Numbered from the stretch's first letter, positions 9,398 to 19,700 are shown. The stretch: 64,000 nucleotides of DNA from Halorussus salinisoli (GCA_005239435.1 SZNP01000001.1:930001-994000), one strand, 5' to 3'. The notes: generated from the letters alone by a model not told the origin. Program-made: numbers and translations.

Positions 9398-9578
9398 CCA
9401 CTTCCACCCCCGTCCCATAAACTCGAAGTCACTTTTTCGACTCGTCGGTGACTTTCGTTCGATTGGGTCGGAAACGAAGCCGAAGCGATGTATTCCGAGG
9501 AGTTGCCCCAGACCCATCGAAGCCCTGGGAAATCCTAGAATGGGAACATACTTTCCGGGCGGCCTTCGAAAGAACGCC

Positions 9579-10538
9579 ATGGACCAGACGGTCGCCGTCG
9601 CTCACTACCCTGAAGGCGCTGGCCACGCGACCCGGATGCTCGCCGTCGCGCAGGCCTTCGAGGACGCGGGTGCGGAGATCACGCTCGCTGGCGGCGGCCC
9701 CGGTTCCCGGTTCATCGAGCACAACGGCTACGAGGTGTTTCGGGCCGCGCCGGTCGATTACATCGGCGACTACCAGCAGGGGTCGCTCAGTCGAGTCGTC
9801 ACTCGAAGCCTCCCCTACAGCGGCAAGCGCGTGGTCGACTTCGTTCGGTGGCTCCGCAGGGAAGACCCGGCGGCGCTGGTGACCGACGACATGTTCGCCG
9901 CGATGGCAGCGTCGCTGACCGGGACCCCGCTCTACATCGTCACGCACAACGCGGCCTCGTACTACGACGCCGCCGTCGAGCAGGTGTTTACGTGGCTCAT
10001 CAACCGTTTCCAGTTGGGAGCGGCCGAGTCGTTCCTCTACCCGGCGGTGTGGCCGCCCGACGAGGGCGACCCGCCGGGCGTGACCCACGTCCCGCCAATC
10101 GCGCTCGACCCCGACGGCTGTCCACCGCCGGACGACGACGTCGACGTGCTGGTCGTTCCGAGTGTCTACTCGACGAACTTCGACGTACTCGCCGAGACCC
10201 TGCGAACCGAGGGTCACGACGTGACGCTCGTCGGCGGCGACCGCTGGGAACCCGTGCCCGCGCTCTTACCGTGGATTCGAGCAGCCGACGTTGTCGTCTG
10301 CTCGGGCTACTCCACCGTGATGGAGGCCGCAGTCGGGGGGACGCCCTGCGTCGTCTACCCGTTCACCGACGAGCAACACGGCGTGACGCGCGTCCTCGAA
10401 CGGAGAGGAGTCCGCGGCTTCCAGGTCGAACACTCCGTGGCCCACGTCGCTCGGGCGGTCCGGCATCGGCCGAACGAACCCGACTACGACAACGGGGTCG
10501 AGCGCATCGCCGACCACGTTCTCGGGGAGTTGACCTGA
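9579..10538 (+). CDS. Glycosyltransferase, MurG/GT28-like
   Basis: Likely a GT-B fold glycosyltransferase using a nucleotide-activated sugar. The start at 9579 (MDQTVAVAHYPEG) is preferred over the in-frame ATG at 9540 because it begins right at the first beta-strand and glycine loop (EGAGHATRMLAVAQAFEDAG). The C-terminal half has the family 28 donor-site pattern: CSGYSTVMEAAVGGTPCVVY, then PFTDEQHGVTRVLERRG. It has 319 residues and no membrane segment. The neighbouring GHMP-type gene starts 53 bp downstream on the same strand and is probably cotranscribed. Acceptor and donor are unknown. Confidence 0.75.
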   Translation: MDQTVAVAHYPEGAGHATRMLAVAQAFEDAGAEITLAGGGPGSRFIEHNGYEVFRAAPVDYIGDYQQGSLSRVVTRSLPYSGKRVVDFVRWLRREDPAALVTDDMFAAMAASLTGTPLYIVTHNAASYYDAAVEQVFTWLINRFQLGAAESFLYPAVWPPDEGDPPGVTHVPPIALDPDGCPPPDDDVDVLVVPSVYSTNFDVLAETLRTEGHDVTLVGGDRWEPVPALLPWIRAADVVVCSGYSTVMEAAVGGTPCVVYPFTDEQHGVTRVLERRGVRGFQVEHSVAHVARAVRHRPNEPDYDNGVERIADHVLGELT

Positions 10539-10591
10539 CCAGTTTTTGCCACTGTCGGAACTACGAACCCCTCTCCTCTCCAACCGGGGAC

Positions 10592-11557
10592 ATGGCTCGG
10601 GTCACGGCCGGAGCGCGCCTCCACTTCGGCTTTCAGAATCTCTCGCTGGCGCATCAGCGACTGTACGGGTCGCTCGGCGTCGCGCTCGACTCGCCGCGCG
10701 TCGTCGTGACTGCAGACCCCGCCGAGACGGTGCGTTGCGACCACGACGCCGCCCGCGAGTACGCACGGCGGGCGGTCGAACTGCTAGACGTGCCGGGCGT
10801 AGACGTGACCGTCGAGCGGACGCTCCCCCGCCACGTCGGTCTCGGGAGCGGGACCCAGTTGGCACTCACCGTTCTCGCAGCAGTCGCACACGCCTACGAC
10901 TGCGAGCGACGAGTCCGCGAGCGCGCGCCCAAACTGGGCCGCGGCGGCCGGAGCGGCGTCGGGGTCGCCACCTTCGAGACCGGCGGGTTCGTCCTCGACT
11001 CCGGCCATCCCACGGAGCGATTCACGGCCGACCGACCGCCGCGCGGGGAGTGGTCGGTCCCGGCAGTCGCGGCCCACCACGAGGTGCCCGACGAGTGGCG
11101 GTTCGTCGTGGCCCTGCCGGACTCCGAACCCGGCCGGAGTGGTAACGACGAGGACGCGAGCATGCGGTCGGTCGTCGAGCGCGCGGACCCCGACCTCGCC
11201 GACGAAATCGCCGCCGTCGTCACTCGGCGCGTCCTGCCCGCGGTTGCGGTGGGCGACTCCGAGAAGTTCGGCGCGGCGGTCGCCGAGGTCGGCCGACTCA
11301 ACGGTGCGTGGTACGCCGACGAGCAGGGCGGGGTCTACCGACCGCCGGTCGGCGAGGTGGTCGCACGGCTCTCGGAGTCGCCAGCTATCGCTGGCGCTGG
11401 CCAGTCGTCGTGGGGGCCCGCGGTCTACGGCGTGACGACCGAGCGCCGCGTCGGTGCGGCCCGCGAGGCGGCCTACGCGGCGCTGTCGGTGGCGGGCGTC
11501 GGCGGCGAGGTGCTGGTCGCCGAACCCCGGAATCGGGGTGCGCGAATCGAGGGGTGA
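10592..11557 (+). CDS. Beta-ribofuranosylaminobenzene 5'-phosphate synthase-like GHMP protein
   Basis: The family couples 4-hydroxybenzoate or 4-aminobenzoate with PRPP in tetrahydromethanopterin-type cofactor synthesis. The 321-residue protein starts with MARVTAGARLHFGFQNL. It has the GHMP-like glycine loop LPRHVGLGSGTQLALTVLAA (about residues 76-95) and a second conserved block GRGGRSGVGVATFETGGFVLD (residues ~115-135, given in part). The C-terminal AGAGQSSWGPAVYGV matches the family. The start is the ATG at 10592; longer upstream frames overlap the glycosyltransferase. Haloarchaea are generally thought to use folate-type C1 carriers, so the actual product here is uncertain. An mch gene lies 4 kb away. 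Confidence 0.8.
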   Translation: MARVTAGARLHFGFQNLSLAHQRLYGSLGVALDSPRVVVTADPAETVRCDHDAAREYARRAVELLDVPGVDVTVERTLPRHVGLGSGTQLALTVLAAVAHAYDCERRVRERAPKLGRGGRSGVGVATFETGGFVLDSGHPTERFTADRPPRGEWSVPAVAAHHEVPDEWRFVVALPDSEPGRSGNDEDASMRSVVERADPDLADEIAAVVTRRVLPAVAVGDSEKFGAAVAEVGRLNGAWYADEQGGVYRPPVGEVVARLSESPAIAGAGQSSWGPAVYGVTTERRVGAAREAAYAALSVAGVGGEVLVAEPRNRGARIEG

Positions 11558-12143
11558 CGCTTGGCTCCGTCCTTTCGGATTAGTCGGACTGGTGGTTACG
11601 AGGTAGCGGCGACTTCCCGCTGGCCAGCGGGAGTCACCGAAGCGGCCGCGCTGGCTGACTCGCCAGCTATCTGCCCGCAACCGCGCGAAACGTCCGGGAG
11701 GGGTTCGTCCTGTTCTCGGATTTAAACCTTCGCGTGGTCGGCCCGCTCTGTGAACTACGTGGAGTGACACCGACCACGGGACGTGCCATTGAGTCAGACC
11801 ACCGGACGCGCCGCGCTCGCGCTCGGCCGTATCGATGCGGTCGCGGCCGAGCGCTCGCACGCGGGGAGGCACGGGGCGCGGTGCGGGCGCGGTTGCGGTG
11901 GAGTTGCGGTCCCGATTCGCTCGATCGGTAGCTACCGGTCCGCTGGCGGCTTCGGTTCGGCATCGAACCCCGGCCGTATTCCTCTACATTTCTATAACAT
12001 ACAACCCTATATGTACTAGAAATAATATTCTGTCTCCCGTGCTGGAAGTACGACCTGTCCGAGACGACGGACAGTCCGACGAGTTACCTCGGACACACGA
12101 AAGACCCAAGCACCCCGATTGAGACGCCCAACACGAGAAGCAC
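11558..12143. other. 586 bp intergenic region with palindromes, no gene called
   Basis: No supported coding region. It holds an 18 bp perfect palindrome, TCCCGCTGGCCAGCGGGA (11615-11632), and a GCTGGC/GCCAGC hairpin (11650-11667), which could end the upstream transcript. TTTAAA at 11721-11726 is followed by an 8 bp inverted repeat GTGGTCGG/CCGACCAC (11734-11741 and 11770-11777). An AT-rich stretch at 11983-12030 with CCTATATG is about 120 bp before the next gene and may be its promoter. Confidence 0.5.
11615..11632. repeat. Perfect 18 bp palindrome
   Basis: TCCCGCTGGCCAGCGGGA reads the same on both strands. It lies 58 bp downstream of the GHMP-type gene stop. A second short hairpin follows within 20 bp. 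It may be a transcription-end structure or a dimer-binding site. Confidence 0.8.
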
Positions 12144-12980
12144 ATGGACCGAGTTCCGTTCGGCGTCTCCCGACTCGACGACATCATCGGCGGCGGTGCC
12201 CCGCCCGGAAGCGTAGTCCTGCTGGCAGGCGAGGCCGGGGCCGGTGCCCGCGAGTTCTGCTACACTGCCGCGACCATCAACGGGTTGGCCCACACCGACG
12301 AGGACCAGTTCGAACTCCACTACGGCAACGTTTCCGACCAGGCCGCGGTGCCCGAGGACATCCACTACGTCTCGTTCACCGCCAGCGGCGACGAACTCCG
12401 ACAGGAGATCGAGTTCACGATGAGCGAGGACCTCGTCCACGCGGGCGTCGAAACGGTGGAGTTCGCCGACTTCAGCCAGGAGTACTTCCAACTCTCGGCG
12501 ATTCCCCGCGAGTGGTACACCCGCAAGACCCAGACCATCACCGACCTCGGACAGGGGAGCGACCGCCGCGGCGTACTGGAGGCGCTCGGCGAGTACCTCA
12601 ACGAGTACGCCTCGGGCAATCTCGTCGTCATCGACTCGCTGACCGACCTCGCTCGCGCGCCCAGCGAACACCTCGACTGGAGCGACATCACCCTGCTCGT
12701 CAAGGGGCTTCAGAAGGCCTCCCGAGCGTGGGACGGCCTGATTCTCGTCCTCGTCAATCAGGAAGCCCTCTCGGACACCCAGATGGGGAGTCTGATGGGC
12801 GCGGCCGACGGTACCATCGCCTTCGAGTGGGAGACCGGCGGCAACGAGCGCGACCGGGTGATGTTCGTCCGGGAGTTCCGCGGCGTGCTGCCGCGGTTGG
12901 AGGCCGAGGACATCATCCGATTCGAGACGGAGATTCACGACGGCGGGTTCGACATCAGCAACGTCCGGAAGATTCGGTGA
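12144..12980 (+). CDS. RecA/KaiC-superfamily protein with degenerate Walker A (HTR-like)
   Basis: The 278 residues open like KaiC/RadA-type ATPases (GVSRLDDIIGGGAPPGSVVLLAG). The P-loop reads GEAGAGARE: the glycines are kept, but the invariant Lys is Ala and the following Ser/Thr is Arg. The Walker B strand LVVIDSLTDLA (near 170-180) and a later VLVNQEAL strand are present. Similar degenerate P-loops occur in haloarchaeal HTR-like/RAD55-type proteins, whose role is unknown; a regulatory or scaffold function is possible. It stands alone, with an AT-rich upstream region and no cotranscribed partner. Confidence 0.75.
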   Translation: MDRVPFGVSRLDDIIGGGAPPGSVVLLAGEAGAGAREFCYTAATINGLAHTDEDQFELHYGNVSDQAAVPEDIHYVSFTASGDELRQEIEFTMSEDLVHAGVETVEFADFSQEYFQLSAIPREWYTRKTQTITDLGQGSDRRGVLEALGEYLNEYASGNLVVIDSLTDLARAPSEHLDWSDITLLVKGLQKASRAWDGLILVLVNQEALSDTQMGSLMGAADGTIAFEWETGGNERDRVMFVREFRGVLPRLEAEDIIRFETEIHDGGFDISNVRKIR

Positions 12981-13395
12981 ACTGACTCGGTTGGGTCTAC
13001 GGGGAGTCGTGGCCGCTAGCAGGAGTTGAGGTGGGACGTACGCAGTGCGAATGGAGGACGGTATCCTCAAAAACGTGCTCGGGACGTAAGAGGGGTGCAG
13101 ATGTTCCACAACTGTGGTACCGATGCCACCCTGTGCGACTCTATAAAAGAGACGCCATAGTTTCCCCTCAGGCATCTACGTTTACATGTTGGATAACACA
13201 CCGATACTGGAGAGGGTCGGAGTGGAAGGGATATAACCGAGCGACGTCGTCGTCTTGACTTTCCTACGAGGGTAATCGAAATTCCGTCCGCTTCAGTGGG
13301 CCGTGGCGGCCGACCATAAATATAATGATAAAATATGGAGGATATGCGGGGTTGATACTCATGGCCGGTGTCCTGCCGGGACGGTGGAAGCACAG
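12981..13395. other. 415 bp intergenic region upstream of the beta-propeller gene
   Basis: No supported gene. ATAAATATAATG at about 13316-13327 is a good TATA candidate roughly 70-80 bp before the preferred start of the next gene. Another AT-rich box, TCTATAAAAG, is at 13140-13149. GC content falls below that of the flanking genes. Confidence 0.4.
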
Positions 13396-14640
13396 ATGAC
13401 CCGATCTGCGGAAAGAAGCGACGAGTTGGCTGGCACTGACGGGGTCAGGAATGACCGTCGGACGTTCCTGAAACACCTTGCACTGGTCGCCCCCGTTGGA
13501 CGGGTGGGGAGAGCGACGTCGTTCGATGCCGGGGACCTGGTTCACGAGCAGGCAGACACTGGTGAAGACGTCTGGCGGCAGTTGGGCCACGACGCGGCGA
13601 ACACCTCGTACAACCCCGCCGCGACGGGCCCCTCGGAGCCCATCGAGGAACGGTGGCGCTTCGAATTGCCAGACGACGGTGTGGTGTACGCGCCAGTCGT
13701 CGCCGGAGACACCCTCTATACCACCAACAATTTCCTCGCGGGGACGTTGCACGCCATCGCTACCGAGGACGGGACCGAACGTTGGCAGTTCTCGGCTCCC
13801 GAAGGTAGATTCGGCATGCAGGCAGTGGTGGACGACACCGTCTACGTCGGAAGCACAGACGGCACCGTGTATGCCTTAGACGCGGCGACTGGCGACCCAC
13901 GCTGGCTGTTCGTGACATCTAGTGACACGATCAAGAACGGGAAGGTACACGACGATACGGTCTACTTCGGCGACGACACCGACGTCAAAGCGCTGGACGC
14001 GACGACCGGCGAACTACGGTGGCGTTTCGACGATGTGGACGCCCCGCAACACTATCTTTCGGTCGGTAGCGGCGGCGTCTACGTCCCGGCGGAGGACGAG
14101 AACGTGTACGCACTCGACGCCGAGACGGGCGAGGAGCGCTGGCGCTTCGAGGAACCAACTGCCGCCACGCTCTCCACAGCAGTGGCCGACGGCACGGTCT
14201 ACGTCGGTGGTGAAGACACGAACGTCTACGCGGTGGACGCAGAAACGGGCGAGGAGCGCTGGCGCTTCGAAGCGCCGACGTTCCCGACGCTAGAGCCAGC
14301 GGTGGCTGACGACACGATATACATTCAGGATCTGGAAACGGTGTACGCACTGTCGAGCGAAACCGGCGAGGAGCGTTGGCGATTCGAGGACCTCCACAGG
14401 GTAACTTGGACGTTGACGACAGTCGTTCCCGGTACTATCTACGTCGGACGGATGTTCAACCTGTACGCGCTGGACGCGGCGAGCGGCGAGGAGCGCTGGC
14501 GCTTCGAAGTACGACCGGACGAGACGTACGAGGGCAAGGCGTTTGCCTCTCCAGCCGTGGTGGACGACACTGCGTACGTCGGGATGACGAGGGGAGCAGG
14601 GGAAAGACCGCTTAGGGGTGTCATACTCGCATTGGAGTGA
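13396..14640 (+). CDS. Secreted PQQ-type beta-propeller repeat protein
   Basis: The 414-residue product has a twin-arginine-like signal (NDRRTFLKHLALVAPVG, about 18-34). At least seven blades of the outer-membrane-assembly/PQQ-dehydrogenase type follow. Each ends in a variant of (T/S)GEERWRFE and starts with DDTVYVG or GTVYALDA; blades occur at about residues 78, 126, 168, 205, 245, 285, 325 and 365. The start at 13396 was preferred to an earlier in-frame ATG at 13303 because the latter adds about 31 residues with no signal-peptide character. Such propellers mediate binding, or PQQ-dependent oxidation when attached to a catalytic domain. No catalytic domain is seen here. Confidence 0.8.
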   Translation: MTRSAERSDELAGTDGVRNDRRTFLKHLALVAPVGRVGRATSFDAGDLVHEQADTGEDVWRQLGHDAANTSYNPAATGPSEPIEERWRFELPDDGVVYAPVVAGDTLYTTNNFLAGTLHAIATEDGTERWQFSAPEGRFGMQAVVDDTVYVGSTDGTVYALDAATGDPRWLFVTSSDTIKNGKVHDDTVYFGDDTDVKALDATTGELRWRFDDVDAPQHYLSVGSGGVYVPAEDENVYALDAETGEERWRFEEPTAATLSTAVADGTVYVGGEDTNVYAVDAETGEERWRFEAPTFPTLEPAVADDTIYIQDLETVYALSSETGEERWRFEDLHRVTWTLTTVVPGTIYVGRMFNLYALDAASGEERWRFEVRPDETYEGKAFASPAVVDDTAYVGMTRGAGERPLRGVILALE

Positions 14641-14724
14641 ACTGGTCTCCACGTGTTCAGTCTGCGAGTTGCACCTATCGCAAGCGCTCGGAGCCCGCCG
14701 TGGGCCGAGGGTGTCGATAGAACG

Positions 14725-15210
14725 CTAATCTGTGTACTTCCCGTTGGCTTCCTCCACTAACTCCAACAACAGGCACCAGTCCAACAGATACCCCACGCGC
14801 TCGCCCCAGATTTCCTCCCACGAGTTCGGATTCTTGTGGTGTTCCCACGTCGGCACTTCGTCGCGGAACTGCTCGAACACCTCGCCCGCGGAGAGCGGCC
14901 CCTCTGCTTCGGCCAGAATCTCGAGGACCGCCGGCACTCCGAAGACGTTCTCGCGGAACTGCTCTCGCAGGAATTCGGTCGTGGGGTCCTGACGAGTCCG
15001 GGTGAATCCCGACGACTGCTCCTCGGCCAGTCCGAGCGCCCGCAGGAAGGTCAGCCACGTCCGGGCGGCGTCGCGACTCGTCAGGTCGGTCCGGTCGAGC
15101 ATCCGGGCACAGCAGTCGTCTTCGCTCCCGGGGACCAGTGGGACCGCGCGCTGGGCGTCGGCCACGAAGTCGAGGTCCGCGGGGGGTTCGGGAACCAGTT
15201 TGAATTTCAT
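14725..15210 (-). CDS. Uncharacterised protein downstream of mch
   Basis: Family not recognised. The start at 15210 gives a 161-residue acidic protein (MKFKLVPEPPADLDFVADAQ); the longer frame from 15276 would overlap the 3' end of mch. The sequence is predicted mostly helical, with a Cys-Cys pair near residue 38 (EDDCCARMLD) and a Trp-rich C-terminal half (WEEIWGERVGYLLDWCLLLE). The middle part (VLEILAEAEGPLSAGEVFEQF) resembles a winged-helix element. It begins 22 bp after the mch stop on the same strand and is probably cotranscribed. Confidence 0.65.
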   Translation of the reverse strand: MKFKLVPEPPADLDFVADAQRAVPLVPGSEDDCCARMLDRTDLTSRDAARTWLTFLRALGLAEEQSSGFTRTRQDPTTEFLREQFRENVFGVPAVLEILAEAEGPLSAGEVFEQFRDEVPTWEHHKNPNSWEEIWGERVGYLLDWCLLLELVEEANGKYTD

Positions 15211-15232
15211 CGCTGTTCTCGGTCCCTCCGTT

Positions 15233-16165
15233 TCAGAGGCCGAAGCTCTCGGCCAGCAGGTCCTCGTCTCGCTCACCCACGACGTAGGTGTCGCCGCCGA
15301 CCACGTTGACGGTGGCCTGGGCGGGCGCGAAGACGCTCTCGTCCACCTCGTAGAAGTCCCAGTCCACCGACTCGAAGATGTCGGCGAAGTGGGTACCGTA
15401 CTCGTCGTTGGCGGTCGAGACGATCTCGTCGAAGCGGTCGAACTCCTCGCGGACCGTCAGGTGGACCTGCCCGCCGTAGGCCAGCGCGTCGTTGGTCCGG
15501 GCGATGGCGGACTCCTCGTCGCCAGCGACGGGCGCGACCGGAGCGGACCCCGTGGCGCTCACCACGTCCAGCGGGTCGTAGCCGAGTTCCGAGAGTCGGA
15601 AGACGGCCATCTCCGCGGCGCGCGAGGCCACGCTGACGCTCCCGGCCACGCTCGCGGTCGGGACCGACGGGAGGAAGACGCTGCTCGGTTCGACGCCGGT
15701 CAGGTCGGCGACGTGGTCGGCGACGCTCGCGGTCGGGTAGTCGTCGCTCTCGACCGCCAGCACCGCGAAGTCCGACACGTCCTGGTAGCCGACGCGCGCG
15801 AACTCGTCTTCTTCGGCCACGAGCGCGCGGGCCGGACCGCTCCCGAGACCCTCGAAGTCCTCGGTCGTGACCTCCCATCCGGCCTTCTGGGAACAGAGCA
15901 GGGCCAGCGCGGGATGGTCGCTCGTCAGTTCGACGTACTGGAAGGGTGCGCCAGCCACCTCGTCCATCCGCGTCTGGACGGTGGCGAGTCCGGCGGTCTG
16001 CATCTCGGCCAGCAGGAGTCCGGCCTCGACGCCGCCGTCGAACTCGTGACCGAAGTCGAGGACGGTGGCCCCGTTGTCGAGTTCTCTCGCTCCGATGTCC
16101 AACTCCTCGGCGAAGTCGAGTGCCTCGTCGGCTAGTTCGAGTGCGTTCCGATTGAGACTGTCCAT
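15233..16165 (-). CDS. mch: Methenyltetrahydromethanopterin cyclohydrolase (Mch family)
   Basis: Interconverts methenyl- and formyl-tetrahydropterin forms in C1 metabolism. The 310 residues match the family throughout: MDSLNRNALELADEALDFAE at the start, GGVEAGLLLAE near residue 48, a central FLPSVPTASVAGSVSVASRA region (about 168-187) and DPLDVVSATGSAPVAPVAGD (about 200-219). Haloarchaea do not make methane, and a role with tetrahydrofolate-type carriers is usually inferred for their Mch. A beta-RFAP-synthase-like gene lies 4 kb away, so a methanopterin-like carrier cannot be excluded. An uncharacterised gene follows in the same direction. Confidence 0.9.
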   Translation of the reverse strand: MDSLNRNALELADEALDFAEELDIGARELDNGATVLDFGHEFDGGVEAGLLLAEMQTAGLATVQTRMDEVAGAPFQYVELTSDHPALALLCSQKAGWEVTTEDFEGLGSGPARALVAEEDEFARVGYQDVSDFAVLAVESDDYPTASVADHVADLTGVEPSSVFLPSVPTASVAGSVSVASRAAEMAVFRLSELGYDPLDVVSATGSAPVAPVAGDEESAIARTNDALAYGGQVHLTVREEFDRFDEIVSTANDEYGTHFADIFESVDWDFYEVDESVFAPAQATVNVVGGDTYVVGERDEDLLAESFGL

Positions 16166-16335
16166 GCGCGTGGATTGGGCGTCACCCCCTAAACCGTTTA
16201 TCAGTCGCTGTCAGTTCGGGATGGTTTCTCTCGAAACGTTCTCGACTTCCGCGGCGTGAAAGCTGTCGGCTCTGGTTCTTCGTCGAGAGCCCTCGGTGGT
16301 TGGCGAGGACGGCGCTACCGGCGGTCTGCCGGGAA

Positions 16336-16647
16336 CTACCGCTCTCGTTTGGCTTCCCGGCCCAGTGCGTCCTCGACTGCATCTACTTTCTCGTGCGCGC
16401 GTTGCTCGCGCGTGCGCTTGTCGTCTATCTTCAGAAACGTACTCACGCGGTCGCCATCGACGGCCTCGTGGGCGGCCTGCGCGGCGGCGAACAGTTCGTC
16501 CACGGTGTCGGCTTCGACGACGGTGCCCATCGGGTTGGTCTCGTAGGACACGTCGAAGTCGTCCAGCGCGGCGACGGCCTTCGCTACTTCGCCGGCCATG
16601 CTTCCTTCGACGACCGGTGCGACGCTCAGGAGTGCGATTGCGGTCAC
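16336..16647 (-). CDS. Thiamine-binding protein, MTH1187/YkoF-like family
   Basis: A 103-residue GTG-initiated protein of the DUF77/MTH1187 family, which folds as a ferredoxin-like dimer and binds thiamine. The hallmarks are the N-terminal strand TAIALLSVAPVVEGSMAGEV, the YETNPMGTVVEAD strand (about 34-47), and the helix DELFAAAQAAHEAV followed by RVSTFLKIDDKR. The C-terminus is Arg/Glu rich. It is monocistronic on the minus strand and divergent from the large subtilase gene, with 119 bp between them. Cellular role (thiamine buffering or transport) is inferred from the family. Confidence 0.82.
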   Translation of the reverse strand: MTAIALLSVAPVVEGSMAGEVAKAVAALDDFDVSYETNPMGTVVEADTVDELFAAAQAAHEAVDGDRVSTFLKIDDKRTREQRAHEKVDAVEDALGREAKRER

Positions 16648-16766
16648 AGGTCGTCGGACGACCGGCGAACACTAATGATTTCGGGGGTCGTCGTCTGGCG
16701 TTATTGGATTTGATAACGATAGCAGAGAATAAATGATAGAGATGGCATCTGTCGGTCAGTAGCTAC

Positions 16767-19700
16767 ATGAGAGGCGATTCGACGCGACACGGCGAACGTC
16801 GTACGACCGAGGGAGTGACGGCACTGCTACTCTCGGTTTTGCTTCTGACCAGTGCCGTCGCGCCCGCGGTCGGCGGGGACGTACGAACCACGTCCGGACC
16901 CCCGACGACTCCGGGAGTCGTTTCACAGACGACCGACCACGCGAGGACGACCGAACACCCCGCAGAGATCTCTGGCGCGGACGCGACGACCGTAAGCGAA
17001 GATACCGAGAACGAGTCGCTCTCGAAGAACGCGACGACCAAGCGGGTGACACTCGTCACGGGCCAGACCGTCACCGTCGTGGAGACCGGAAACCGGACCG
17101 AGTACAGCATCGATTCGAACGTGACGATGCAACGGGTCTCGACTCCGAAGGGGACCTATATTTTCCCCGAAGGGGTCGATTTCGACACGTTCGACCGGGA
17201 CCTCTTCAACGTCGACCTGCTGGTTCAGCAGAACGCAACCGACGAGGAGACGAGTTCGATTCCGGTCATCGTGAGCCACGAGCAACGGAAGCGGTACGCC
17301 GACTCGGACGGGAACCAGGGGTCCGTCGACGTCCTCGACTCCGTTGCCGGGACAGAGAAGACGGACGAGTTGGAGACCATCGATGCCGTGGCAGGGCGGC
17401 TCTCGAAGGACGACGCCAAGAACGCGTACCGGACCCTCGCGGAGAGTGAAGAAGTCGAGCGCGTGCACCTCGACGTGAAATACGAGGTCGACCTCGACGA
17501 TGCAGCGACCATCGTTTCGGGCGAAGAGGCCCGTGAAAAGTACGGCGTCACAGGCGATGGTGTGACGGTTGCCGTTCTCGACACCGGCATCGACGACGCG
17601 CATCCCGACCTCGACGACGCAGTCGTTCACCAGAAGGACTTCACCGGCGAGGGCACGACCGAGGACAAGTACGGTCACGGGACCCACGTCGCGGGTATCA
17701 TCGCTGGCGACGGAAGTGCGAGCAACGGCACATACACTGGCATCGCACCTGACGCTGAACTCTACAACGTTCGGGTGCTGGGCAAGTACGGGTACGGATA
17801 CACTTCGGACATCGTCGCCGGCATGGAGCACGCGGTCGATAACGGTGCGGACGTTTTGAGTATGAGTCTCGGCGGGTCACCGGACGGACTCCGCTCGAAC
17901 GACCCGTACTCGGAGGCGGTGAACTACGCGTACGACAACGGGGTTCCCGTCGTCGTCTCAGCAGGCAATTCGGGGGACTACGGATACGGAACGGTCGGCA
18001 GTCCGGGAATCGCGAAACACGCCATCACGGTCGGTGCGACCGACAAATCCGGCGGCATCACGAGTTTCTCGTCTCGCGGGCCGACGCCGTACGGCCTGTA
18101 CATGAAACCCGACGTCGTGGGGCCCGGAGCGAACGTCGTCAGTACTCGTGCGAGCGACACCAGCATGGGCGACCCGGTGGACGACCACTACACGTCCGCT
18201 AGCGGAACGAGCATGTCCGCACCCATCGTGAGCGGGACCGCAGCACTGATGCTCGACGAGCACTCCGACTGGTCGCCACAGCGCGTCAAAAGCGTGCTCA
18301 CGACGACAGCGGATCCGCTGTCGGCCGACGTGAACGAGTACAAACAGGGTGCGGGGATGGTGAACGCCACCGAAGCCGTCGACAGCGACGTCGTCGTGAC
18401 GCCCGGGACTGTCGACTTCGGGACCTACACGAACGACACGAACGTGTCCCGGGTCGTCACCGTGCAGAACCTCGGCGATTCGTCGGTAACGCTCAACGTC
18501 AGCGCGTCGGCGGAGTCCATCGCGGGCGACACCGGCAAAGTCAGTGTCAACGAGAGCACGATAACGCTGTCCGGAGGCGAGACCGCACACCTCGGTCTCG
18601 CGGTCGATACGAATACCCCCGCTGGCGTGTACTCCGGACGGCTTTCGTTCGACGGCGGTCGGTACACGGGCATCTTCGGGTACGCTCGCGCGCACACGGT
18701 GACCGTCGAGAAGAACGCAATCGACACAACCTCGGCCGACGACGACCCGATTTGGCTGTTCGCCGACACGGAGGGAACGTTCAAAACGAGTGGGTTCCGC
18801 GGACTCGATCAGTTGGACAACGGAACGACGACCTACCACCTCCTCAGCGACGGCACGTACAACATCCTCTCGTCGGGAGTCAACGAGAACAACAACCAGA
18901 GCATCCTGCTCTCCCACGAGGTTTCGGTTTCGTCCGACACGTCCGTCACGCTCGACGAGAGCAACACCGTCGAGTACGATCTGAACACGACGGAGCCGAA
19001 CGAGATTCACGGTCGACTGTTCAACAAGAGTGTCGAAGTCCAGTACGAGAAGCGGACGTCGTCCGACTGGTGGTACGCAGGTGGTGTGTTCACCCAGTCG
19101 GTCGGAACGCAAACGATGCGTTTCAGCACGGACGACCGACTGAACGTGAGCGTCGAACACGTTCTCGTTCCGGAAGCGGACGTCGATACCGACGACCCCT
19201 CGTACGACGTGCCGACGATTTACCACTTGATACACGGGACGGCCGGGGTTTCGACCGGCCGAACGTTCGACGTGAAGCAGGACGACCTCGCAGCGAAGAA
19301 CACGAGTTACTATCGAACCAGCGCGTCTCAATCCTACTGGGCCGGGCTGGCCGCGTCGAACACGGAGTGGGAGCCGATGGTCCGGTTCGCGTTGGCCGAC
19401 GACATCGGCGACCGTCGAACGCAGACGGTGTACGTCTCCCCCGACAGTGGACGCTACGAGCACTTCGTCTACGGGGAATCGTTGTGGAACACATACGGGA
19501 AGACGGACGTATTCCGGCCAGGCGAACGCGTCGAGCGAGACGTCAACAGGCATCCACTCACCGGGAACGTGACCGGATGGGACGTTTCGGACGGCAACCT
19601 GAACTTCACCGCCGTTCCCCAGTCTACGCAGGCCATCGGCACGAGGACGTTCGACGACTTCGAGTGGGACGAGACTCTGGAAGTCCGACTCGACGGTTCG

